DNA of 64,000 nucleotides from JACIYW01 sp014359745. GTDB taxonomy: Bacteria > Pseudomonadota > Alphaproteobacteria > Rhodobacterales > Rhodobacteraceae. The position numbers and the translations under genes are program-made. Location of the stretch: positions 212,244 to 276,243 of the forward strand of contig JBNPWE010000004.1 in assembly GCA_050433985.1 (NCBI GenBank). Reading direction: 5' to 3'. The notes beneath the pieces were generated by a model. It ran no database searches. It saw only the letters and a program-made list of their open reading frames with translations, and was not told the origin of the DNA. How positions within the stretch are numbered: position 1 is the stretch's first letter; each line of letters starts with the position of its first letter. This document shows positions 35,344-42,898 of the stretch, one piece after another.

Positions 35344-36372
35344 TCAGGGGAAAACCGGGGCCGCCATCAGCCCCGTGGTTTCTTCCAGCCCCAGCATCAG
35401 GTTGGCGTTCTGTATCGCCTGCCCGCTTGACCCCTTGGTCAGGTTGTCAAGCGCCGCAAACACCACCGCGCGCCCCGGCACCCGGTCGCCAACCACACCG
35501 ATATGCACGAAATTGGACCCCCGCACACTGCGAGTCGAGGGGGGTGCGCCAAAAGGCAGCACATGCAGGAACGGCTCGGACGCATAGCGCGCCGCCAACA
35601 CCGCGTGCACCGCCCGCGCATCGCCGCGCACATAGACGGTGGCCAGGATGCCGCGATTCATCGGCAACAGGTGCGGCGTGAACTGCACCTGTACCGGACG
35701 GCCCGCCAAGGCGCTGAATTCCTGATCGAATTCGCCCAGATGCCGGTGCGTGCCCCCCGCCGAATAGGGATGCGTGCCTTCGGACAATTCCGCATGCAGC
35801 AGGTTTTCCTTAAGGCTGCGCCCCGCCCCCGACACCCCGGCCTTCAGATCGATCACGATCTCGTCAAGGTCGATCACGCCCGCCTCTATCAGCGGGCAAA
35901 GCGCGTATTGCCCGGTCGCGGCATTGCACCCGGTGCCCGCCACCAGCCGCGCCGCGCGGATCTTGTCGCGGTAGAATTCGGTCAGCCCGTAAACCGCCTC
36001 GGCCTGCAGATCGAGGGCGGCGTGCGGCTTGCCATACCATTTTTCATAGGCCGCCGGATCGCGCAGCCGGAAATCGGCGGACAGATCGACCACTTTCAGA
36101 TCGCGCGGCAGATCGGCGATCACCGCCTGGCTGGTGGCATGCGGCAGCGCGCAGAACGCCAGATCGACGCGGCCCAGATCAATCTCTTCGATCCTTTGCA
36201 ACACCGGCAGATCGAGATGGGCCAGATGCGCAAACACCTCGGCCATTGCCAACCCGGCCTTGCGTTCGCCCGACAGCGCGGCAATCTTCATTCCCGGGTG
36301 GGTGGCCAGGATGCGGACCAGTTCGGCCCCGGTGTAGCCGCTCGCGCCGAGTATCGCTATGGAATGGGTCAT
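35344..36372 (-). CDS. argC: N-acetyl-gamma-glutamyl-phosphate reductase
   Basis: NADPH-dependent reductase of arginine biosynthesis (342 aa). Rossmann motif ILGASGYTGAELVRIL at the N terminus, catalytic Cys in LVAGTGCNAATGQYALCPLI and catalytic His in LKENLLHAELSEG. The start is ATG 36372 with AAGGGAAA upstream; a GTG directly before it is open. It is followed by ccmE on the same strand. Confidence 0.95.
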   Translation of the reverse strand: MTHSIAILGASGYTGAELVRILATHPGMKIAALSGERKAGLAMAEVFAHLAHLDLPVLQRIEEIDLGRVDLAFCALPHATSQAVIADLPRDLKVVDLSADFRLRDPAAYEKWYGKPHAALDLQAEAVYGLTEFYRDKIRAARLVAGTGCNAATGQYALCPLIEAGVIDLDEIVIDLKAGVSGAGRSLKENLLHAELSEGTHPYSAGGTHRHLGEFDQEFSALAGRPVQVQFTPHLLPMNRGILATVYVRGDARAVHAVLAARYASEPFLHVLPFGAPPSTRSVRGSNFVHIGVVGDRVPGRAVVFAALDNLTKGSSGQAIQNANLMLGLEETTGLMAAPVFP

Positions 36373-36451
36373 CACGGTTTCCCTTCAGGAATCGCCGAAG
36401 TGATGCCGGAGCGGGGCGGATGTTTCAACCGAATTTTGCGCGCGGACCCAA

Positions 36452-36489
36452 GTGCCGCGCCCGGTGTCAGGTGCCGCGCCCGGTGTGTT
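36452..36489. repeat. 19-bp tandem duplication
   Basis: GTGCCGCGCCCGGTGT occurs at 36452-36467 and again at 36471-36486, with a period of 19 bp. It lies in the divergent gap between argC and the lipoprotein gene and could alter promoter spacing. Confidence 0.8.
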
Positions 36490-36575
36490 GGTGTCGCCTA
36501 TCGCAATTTTTCGTAATCCGCGAGCGCCGTTTATGGCAGGGTGCATCTGACAGGTCATTTGCAGAAAGCCAAATC

Positions 36576-37268
36576 ATGGACACACACACCTTCGTGGAGT
36601 CATTTTCACGGATCGCTCGGGCGCTTCTCATCCCGCTGGCCCTGTCTGCATGCGGTGCGACCCACATCGGTGAGGATCTGGCCTCCGATCCTCATGGATG
36701 GGAAGGCGAAGGTCGGGTTATCCGGCAGGCCTCCGTTCCTCTCTCGCGCGAACTGACCCGCGGGTTCAAGGAGGCAACGCGCGGCGCGGTCTATTTTGGC
36801 GCAATACATATAAATCCTGAGACCGACAGATATTTTTATGCGAGGAACTGGAACTCTCTCGCCGCCGCGATCGATGTGACCCGCGCGCAATGCGAGGACG
36901 TCAGCACACGGGGACGCTGCATCCTTGCGGCAACCGTCGTGCCCGCCCGACTTCGACCGGAAACCACCTCGGCGGAGGGTTTTGGCGTGTCGACGCTCCA
37001 TCGGTATCGCCTGATCTATCGGTCGCAGCACGCCCGGCGCGGCCAATGGGGGGCATTCGCGTATGCGGCGCTTTCGGCATCGGGTATCGCGTTGGATCAA
37101 CCCGATCGTGCGGCGGCCGAGGCGCTGGCGGCTGCCAATTGTGAGGCTTTCGTCAAGGCTGAAATGGCTAGGTTTTCGCCATCGGCCCAACAGGTCGTGC
37201 GGAACAAGGGCTATGATCGCTGCCGCGTCGTCGATGTGGTGGGGCCTCTCACGCCGCCTCAAAACTGA
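36576..37268 (+). CDS. Putative lipoprotein, function unknown
   Basis: A 230-residue protein beginning MDTHTFVESFSRIARALLIP, with lipobox LALSACG (Cys 26). The body is a single domain containing ARNWNSLAAAIDVTRAQCED and VSTRGRCILAATVVPARL, and ends near RCRVVDVVGP. Cysteines in the body could form disulfides. Not recognised. Its 3' end overlaps the convergent murI by 20 bp. It is less G/C-biased at third positions than its neighbours, so it may be a lineage-specific acquisition. Confidence 0.75.
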   Translation: MDTHTFVESFSRIARALLIPLALSACGATHIGEDLASDPHGWEGEGRVIRQASVPLSRELTRGFKEATRGAVYFGAIHINPETDRYFYARNWNSLAAAIDVTRAQCEDVSTRGRCILAATVVPARLRPETTSAEGFGVSTLHRYRLIYRSQHARRGQWGAFAYAALSASGIALDQPDRAAAEALAAANCEAFVKAEMARFSPSAQQVVRNKGYDRCRVVDVVGPLTPPQN

Positions 37269-38061
37269 TCCCCCGGCGCAGGAAATGCGTCGCGTGATCC
37301 GACACCGCCCGCGGTGTTCCGGTGGTCAGAAACTTCGTCGCGGTCCCCGATCCCAGCATCTCCGGGCGCCGCGCCAGATAATCGGCCAGGCTGTCGGCCA
37401 CCAGCCGTGGCTGGCTGTAGACCGCCACATCCGGCCCCAGCGCCTCGGCGAACACATGTTCCAGCAGCGGATAATGCGTGCAGCCCAAGATTGCCGCCTC
37501 AGGCCGGGGCATCCGGCGTTTCAGCGCCTCGACATGGCTGCGCACCAGCGCCTCGGCCAGGATGATATCGCCCTGCTCGATGGCATCGACCACGCCGCCG
37601 CAGGGCTGCGCCTCGACATCGACACCAATCGCGCGGTACGCCAGTTCACGCTGAAACGCCCGGCTGGAGACCGTGGCGGGCGTCGCAAACAGCGCCACAT
37701 GTTTCACCGCCACCTCGCGGGGCGGCGAACTGTCGCCCCATTGCCGTTCGGTCAGCGCCTCGATCAGCGGCACGAACACGCCCAGCACCCGCTTGTCTTC
37801 GGGCACCCAGCGTTCCTGCATGCGCTTGACCGCCACGGCGCTGGCGGTGTTGCAGGCGATGATTACCAGATCGCAGCCCTCGCGCCACAGCCGTTCCACC
37901 CCCTGACAGGTCAGCGCATAGATATCCTCGGCATCGCGCACCCCGTAAGGCGTGTGGGCATTGTCGCCATAATAGACGAACGGCACCTCGGGCAGCCGCC
38001 GCATCGCCGCGTCCAGCACCGTCAGCCCGCCAAGGCCACTGTCGAACATTCCTACCGCCAT
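37249..38061 (-). CDS. murI: Glutamate racemase
   Basis: Cofactor-independent racemase (270 aa) supplying D-glutamate for peptidoglycan. Catalytic cysteine motifs: LVIIACNTASAVAVKRM and AAILGCTHYPLLEHVF; the N-terminal acid motif is MFDSGLGGLTVL. The start is ATG 38061 (MAVGMFDSG), matching the family N terminus; the longer open frame upstream is Arg/Pro-rich and non-conserved. Confidence 0.94.
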   Translation of the reverse strand: MAVGMFDSGLGGLTVLDAAMRRLPEVPFVYYGDNAHTPYGVRDAEDIYALTCQGVERLWREGCDLVIIACNTASAVAVKRMQERWVPEDKRVLGVFVPLIEALTERQWGDSSPPREVAVKHVALFATPATVSSRAFQRELAYRAIGVDVEAQPCGGVVDAIEQGDIILAEALVRSHVEALKRRMPRPEAAILGCTHYPLLEHVFAEALGPDVAVYSQPRLVADSLADYLARRPEMLGSGTATKFLTTGTPRAVSDHATHFLRRGISFEAA

Positions 38062-38158
38062 GCCGCACCCACCCTGCCCGCGTTCCGCCGACAGGGTTAG
38101 CGCGTCACGCCGCAGAAATCCATGCGGAATCCATTCGGAAATCCATCGCCAGGGCGCC

Positions 38159-41100
38159 CTATTCAGCGGCCTGCCGCACCCCCGCCCCCCCGGCGCGAAA
38201 CGCCGCCAGAAGCTCTTCGCGGCGTTTGGCGGCGGCGCGCGCATTCGCGGCCTTGACCGGGCCGAACCCCTTGATCTGAATGGGCAATTCGGCCAACGCC
38301 ACGGCGGCATCCATCGTTTCGGGCGTGACCGCAGCCAGCACTTCGGCCATATCCGCCTCGTATTGGCTGATCAGCGCGCGTTCCATCCGCCGTTCGGCGC
38401 CATAGCCAAAGGGATCGAACATCGTGCCGCGCAGCGCCTTGCCCCGCGCCAGAACCCCGAACACCTTCGCCATCCACGGACCAAAAGCGCGCTTTTTGGG
38501 GCGCCCGTCGCCGTCCTTGCCCGGCAGAAACGGCGGCGCAAGGTGGAATGTCATGCGAAAATCGCCGTCAAATTCCGCCCGCGCCTTGGCGGCTGTCTCC
38601 AGATGCAGGCGCGCCACTTCGTATTCATCCTTGTAGGCCAGCACCTTGTGATAGCCCTTTGCCACCGCCTCACGCAGCCGCGCGTCAGCCGCACGCGCCA
38701 CCAGCGCGCGATATTTCGCGGCCAGCGCCCCCGACTGATAGGCCGCCAGATGATCGGCCCGCAGCGCGATACGCTCTTCCAGCGACAGATCCGGCGCCGC
38801 CGCAACCGCGCCCGCCCGCGCCGCATCCTCGGGATGCAGCACCGCCCAGCGGCCAAATTCGAACGCCTGCTGATTGCGCTCCACCGCCGCACCGTTCAGC
38901 GCGATCGCCGCAACGATCGCCCCGTGCGAGATCGGGATCAGCCCCATCTGCCACGCCGCGCCAAACACCATCATGTTGGAATAGATCGAATCCCCCATCA
39001 CCCGGCGCGCCAGGTCCGAGGCATCGAACATGCGCAACCGATCCTGAAGCCGCGCTTCAAGAGCAAGCTGCAACCGCCCGACAGGCAATCGAAATTCGGT
39101 GTTGCGGGTGAATTCCCCGGTGACGATATCATGCGCGTTGACCACCGCGCCGGTGCGCCCGGTCCGCATCAGCGCCAGCGTCTTGGTGCCCGCGCTCACC
39201 ACCAGATCGCCGCCGATCAGGCAATCGGCCTCGCCGGTGGCAACCCGGATCGCATTGATATCGCCGGGCGTCTCGGCGATCCGGCAGTGGATGTGCACGG
39301 CCCCGCCCTTTTGCGCAAGCCCGGCCATTTCCATCATCGCCGCCCCCTTGCCATCGACATGGGCGGCCATCGCCAGAATCGCCCCTACCGTCACCACCCC
39401 GGTGCCGCCAACCCCGGTGACCACCACGTTATGGGTGCCATGGATCGCGGGCAGATCGGGCATCGGCAGGTTGGGCAGATCAACGCTCGCGGTTGCCGAT
39501 TTCTTCACCGTCGCGCCCGAAAGCGTGACAAAAGACGGGCAGAACCCGTTGACGCAACTGTAATCCTTGTTGCACGAGGATTGATCGATCGCCCGCTTGC
39601 GCCCCAATTCGGTTTCCACCGGCACGATGGAAACGCAGTTGGATTGCACCCCGCAATCGCCGCAGCCCTCGCAGACATCGGTGTTGATGAACACCCGGCG
39701 GTCGGGGTCGGGGAAGGTGCCGCGCTTGCGGCGGCGGCGCTTTTCGGCCGCGCAGGTCTGTATGTAAACAATCGCCGATACACCCTTGTATTGGCGGAAT
39801 TTCTTCTGAACCTCCATCAGGTCTTCGCGCGGATGCTTTTCGATCCCGCCGGGGAACAGCGCAAAATCCACCTCTTCCTTGGGATCGTGCACCACGGCGA
39901 TATGTTCCACCCCCATCGCCTGCAATTCGCGCACGATGCGTTCGGGGGGCAGGTCGCCCTCGGTCTGCTGGCCGCCGGTCATCGCCACGGCATCGTTATA
40001 AAGGATCTTGTAGGTGATGTTGGTTCCCGCCGCGATCGCCGCGCGAATCGCCATCACCCCCGAATGGTTGTAGGTACCGTCGCCGAGGTTCTGAAACACA
40101 TGATCCCGGCTGGAAAAAAGCGCCTCGCCCATCCAGTTGGCGCCCTCCCCCCCCATATGCGTGAAGCCAGAGGTGGCGCGGTCCATCCACTGCACCATGT
40201 AATGGCACCCGATCCCGGCATAGGCGCGGCTGCCCTCGGGCACCTTGGTCGATGAATTGTGCGGGCAGCCCGAACAGAACCACGGGGTGCGGGCGGCGAT
40301 CTCGGGGCCGTTATCGGCTTTGTTCATCTGATCAATGGCTTGCAGCGCGGCTTTGACGCGATCCGTGCCGCGCCCCTCGTCGATCAGGATACCGCCCAGC
40401 TTTTCGGCGATCCACACCGGGTCCAGCGCGCCGCGCGTCGGGAACAGTTCCTCGCCCCGGTCATTGTGCCAGCCGAACACCCGCCGCCCGCGCCGGTCGT
40501 GAAAGATCGCCTCTTTCACCTGCACCTCGATCAGCTTGCGCTTTTCCTCGACCACCACGATCAGGTCCAGCCCCTCGGCCCAGTCGTGAAAGCCCTTCAT
40601 GTCCAGCGGCCAGGGCTGCCCGATCTTGTAGGTGGTGATGCCCAGCCGCTCCGCCTCGGCGCTGTCCAGCCCCAGCAGATCCAGCGCATGCACCAGATCA
40701 AGCCAGTTCTTGCCCGCCGCCACCAGCCCGATCTTCGCGCCGGGCTTGCCCCATACCCGCTTGTCCATCTTGTTGGCATGGCTGAACGCCTCGGCGGCAA
40801 AGCGTTTATAATCGATCATCCGGGTTTCCTGCGCCATCGGCGTGTCGCCCAGACGAATGTTCAGCCCGCCCTCGGGCATCTTGAAATCGGGGGTCACAAA
40901 GGCCATCCGGTCGGGTCGGCCATCCACGACCGCCGTCGCCTCAACCGTGTCCTTGACCGCCTTCAACCCCACCCAAAGCCCGGAAAACCGCGACAGCGCA
41001 TAGCCGTAAAGCCCGTAATCCAGCATCTCCTGCACACCCGCGGGCGACACGATCGGCATATAGGCATCGATCATCGCCCAGTCGGATTGGTGCAGCGTGG

Positions 41101-41560
41101 TCGAACTTTCGGCGGTGTGGTCATCGCCCATCACCATCAGCACCCCGCCATGGGGCGCGGTGCCCGCGAAATTGGCGTGCCGCATCACATCGCCCGACCG
41201 GTCCACCCCCGGCCCCTTGCCATACCAAAGCGCGAACACCCCGTCATACAGCCCCTCACCGCGCAATTCGGCCTGTTGGGTGCCCCAGACGGCGGTGGCG
41301 GCCAGATCCTCGTTCAGTCCGGGCTGAAATTTCACCCCCGCCGCCGTCAGGATCTTTTCGGCCTGCATCATGTTGCTGTCCACCGCCGCCACCGGCGATC
41401 CGCGATAGCCCGTAACGAACCCCGCCGTGTTCAGCCCCGCCGCCCGGTCGCGCGCCGCCTGCATCAGCATCAGCCGCACCAAAGCCTGGGTGCCATTAAG
41501 CAAGACCGTGCCCTTCCCAAGGTCGAATCGGTCGCTAAGTTTCACATCGTGCTGCGTCAT
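38159..41560 (-). CDS. Indolepyruvate/2-oxoacid ferredoxin oxidoreductase, single chain
   Basis: Fused oxidoreductase (1133 aa) that oxidatively decarboxylates aryl or branched 2-oxoacids to acyl-CoA. The N-terminal TPP half has LLNGTQALVRLMLMQA and the TPP motif GIGCHYMVQWMDR. Ferredoxin-type cysteines are in CEGCGDCGVQSNCVSI. The gamma domain starts VVVTGVGGTGVVTVGAILAM. Length and order match the fused IOR of proteobacteria. GAAGGGGG lies before ATG 41560. It is transcribed divergently from a LysR gene, with an inverted repeat between them. Confidence 0.93.
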   Translation of the reverse strand: MTQHDVKLSDRFDLGKGTVLLNGTQALVRLMLMQAARDRAAGLNTAGFVTGYRGSPVAAVDSNMMQAEKILTAAGVKFQPGLNEDLAATAVWGTQQAELRGEGLYDGVFALWYGKGPGVDRSGDVMRHANFAGTAPHGGVLMVMGDDHTAESSTTLHQSDWAMIDAYMPIVSPAGVQEMLDYGLYGYALSRFSGLWVGLKAVKDTVEATAVVDGRPDRMAFVTPDFKMPEGGLNIRLGDTPMAQETRMIDYKRFAAEAFSHANKMDKRVWGKPGAKIGLVAAGKNWLDLVHALDLLGLDSAEAERLGITTYKIGQPWPLDMKGFHDWAEGLDLIVVVEEKRKLIEVQVKEAIFHDRRGRRVFGWHNDRGEELFPTRGALDPVWIAEKLGGILIDEGRGTDRVKAALQAIDQMNKADNGPEIAARTPWFCSGCPHNSSTKVPEGSRAYAGIGCHYMVQWMDRATSGFTHMGGEGANWMGEALFSSRDHVFQNLGDGTYNHSGVMAIRAAIAAGTNITYKILYNDAVAMTGGQQTEGDLPPERIVRELQAMGVEHIAVVHDPKEEVDFALFPGGIEKHPREDLMEVQKKFRQYKGVSAIVYIQTCAAEKRRRRKRGTFPDPDRRVFINTDVCEGCGDCGVQSNCVSIVPVETELGRKRAIDQSSCNKDYSCVNGFCPSFVTLSGATVKKSATASVDLPNLPMPDLPAIHGTHNVVVTGVGGTGVVTVGAILAMAAHVDGKGAAMMEMAGLAQKGGAVHIHCRIAETPGDINAIRVATGEADCLIGGDLVVSAGTKTLALMRTGRTGAVVNAHDIVTGEFTRNTEFRLPVGRLQLALEARLQDRLRMFDASDLARRVMGDSIYSNMMVFGAAWQMGLIPISHGAIVAAIALNGAAVERNQQAFEFGRWAVLHPEDAARAGAVAAAPDLSLEERIALRADHLAAYQSGALAAKYRALVARAADARLREAVAKGYHKVLAYKDEYEVARLHLETAAKARAEFDGDFRMTFHLAPPFLPGKDGDGRPKKRAFGPWMAKVFGVLARGKALRGTMFDPFGYGAERRMERALISQYEADMAEVLAAVTPETMDAAVALAELPIQIKGFGPVKAANARAAAKRREELLAAFRAGGAGVRQAAE

Positions 41561-41597
41561 GGTGCCCCCTTCACTGAAATCGAGTATAACATGACAA

Positions 41598-41618
41598 TAG
41601 GTCAAAATACATGACCTA
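41598..41618. promoter_or_regulatory. Perfect inverted repeat between the IOR and LysR genes
   Basis: TAGGTCA-N7-TGACCTA with both 7-bp arms perfect, centred about 48 bp upstream of the ferredoxin oxidoreductase start in an A/T-rich stretch. It is a strong operator candidate. The adjacent LysR protein is one possible binder, but LysR sites are usually T-N11-A; a GntR or Lrp-type factor is equally possible. Confidence 0.55.
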
Positions 41619-41715
41619 GATATACAGATTTTCGTTATGCGTTCATTGCCATGTGTTTTAATCATGAGGTACGAACCGCGCGCAATCGCGGGTAGATCTG
41701 ACAGAGAGTTGCGGG

Positions 41716-42606
41716 ATGGATTGGGACAAGCTCAGAATATTTCACGCGGTGGCCGATGCGGGCAGCCTGACCCATGCGGGCGATACGCTGCGCCTGTCGC
41801 AATCGGCCGTCTCGCGCCAGATACGCGCGCTCGAGGAAAGCCTCGATACCACGCTTTTCCACCGCCACGCGCGGGGGCTGATTCTCACCGAACAGGGCGA
41901 ATTGCTGTTCGATGCCACCTCCGCCATGGCCAAACGGCTTGACACCGCCGCCGCGCGCATCCGCGACAGCGAGGATGAGGTGTTCGGCGAATTGCGCGTC
42001 ACCACCACCACCGGCTTTGGCACCATCTGGCTGGCCCCCCGCCTGTCTGCGCTTTACGCGCGCTTTCCCGAACTGAAAATCGACCTGATGCTGGAAGAGC
42101 GGGTGATGGATCTGCCGATGCGCGAAGCCGACGTGGCCATCCGCATGAAAGAACCAAGCCAGGCCGATCTGATCCGCAAACGCCTGATGAACATCAACAT
42201 GCGCCTTTATGCCACACCCGCCTATCTTGCCGAAAACGGCAACCCCACCCGGATGGAAGACATGTCGGGCCACCGCCTGATCAGCCAGAACACCAGCACC
42301 CCACAGGTTGCCGCCGGTGCGCGTCTGGTGCAGGAACTCCTGACCCATGATGTGCGCTCCACCCTGACGGTGAACAATTACTTCGGGGTCTTGCAGGCGG
42401 TGCTCAACCACCTCGGCATCGGTGTGCTGCCCGATTATGTAATAGAGGATTTCCCCGAAATCGTCCGCGTCCTGCCCGATGTCGAAAGTGCCGAGGTGCC
42501 GGTGTTTCTGGCCTACCCCGAAGAATTGCGCCATTCCAAACGCATCGCCGCTTTCCGCGATTTCGTCGTGGAAGAAATCTTTGCCCGCCGCCACCGCTCT
42601 GGTTGA
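41716..42606 (+). CDS. LysR-family regulator, VtlR/LsrB-like
   Basis: A 296-residue LysR protein. The wHTH lies in residues 1-60: MDWDKLRIFHAVADAGSLTH and LRLSQSAVSRQIRALEESL. It continues LFHRHARGLILTEQGELLF, a segment I associate with the alphaproteobacterial VtlR/LsrB group. An effector domain follows. In Brucella, VtlR activates AbcR2, and in rhizobia LsrB is linked to AbcR sRNAs (established knowledge). A candidate sRNA with its own promoter and terminator lies directly downstream here. It is divergent from the IOR gene, which it may also control. Confidence 0.88.
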   Translation: MDWDKLRIFHAVADAGSLTHAGDTLRLSQSAVSRQIRALEESLDTTLFHRHARGLILTEQGELLFDATSAMAKRLDTAAARIRDSEDEVFGELRVTTTTGFGTIWLAPRLSALYARFPELKIDLMLEERVMDLPMREADVAIRMKEPSQADLIRKRLMNINMRLYATPAYLAENGNPTRMEDMSGHRLISQNTSTPQVAAGARLVQELLTHDVRSTLTVNNYFGVLQAVLNHLGIGVLPDYVIEDFPEIVRVLPDVESAEVPVFLAYPEELRHSKRIAAFRDFVVEEIFARRHRSG

Positions 42607-42662
42607 GCGGAAGCCATGCAACCAACGCATAGCGGCCATGCATCGGCGCGGGGCGATAACCC

Positions 42663-42691
42663 TTGATACGGGTCCGCGCGACGCCTAGTTA
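42663..42691 (+). promoter_or_regulatory. Putative promoter of the candidate sRNA
   Basis: TTGATA (42663-42668) and TAGTTA (42686-42691) with an ideal 17-bp spacer. This predicts a start near 42698, after the LysR stop. Confidence 0.55.
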
Positions 42692-42697
42692 TTCATC

Positions 42698-42775
42698 GAA
42701 GACGATGACGGGATGACCGTTTTATCTTCACCTCCCTGTTGGACTAGGGCCGAGCGTTTGCTCGGCCTTTTTTTT
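42698..42775 (+). ncRNA. Candidate AbcR-like regulatory small RNA
   Basis: About 78 nt between a promoter (42663-42691) and a strong intrinsic terminator. The middle contains CTTCACCTCCCTGTTGG, a C-rich single-stranded anti-Shine-Dalgarno motif of the kind AbcR-type sRNAs use to block ribosome binding. It follows a VtlR/LsrB-like regulator gene, matching the known regulator-sRNA neighbourhood in Rhizobiales. The alternative is that it is the LysR mRNA 3' UTR or a purL leader; the terminator before purL argues against a leader. Confidence 0.55.
42748..42775 (+). terminator. Strong Rho-independent terminator
   Basis: A perfect 8-bp stem GGCCGAGC/GCTCGGCC with loop GTTT is followed by eight T residues. 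It ends the candidate sRNA, about 124 bp before purL. Confidence 0.92.
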
Positions 42776-42898
42776 GGCACCCGGTAACGCGGCTCTGCAC
42801 ACGGTTCTGGCCGATCCACCCGCCCCGCCCCCCGAACCGCCCTTTTCCCGCCCCGCGCCATGCCCTAGAAGGGGCCTGCAACCATCCGGGAAACATCG

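Noticed and set aside
38060..40255. Long plus-strand open frame antisense to the ferredoxin oxidoreductase
   Set aside because: His/Arg/Gln-rich composition and no recognisable domain; third-position GC artefact.
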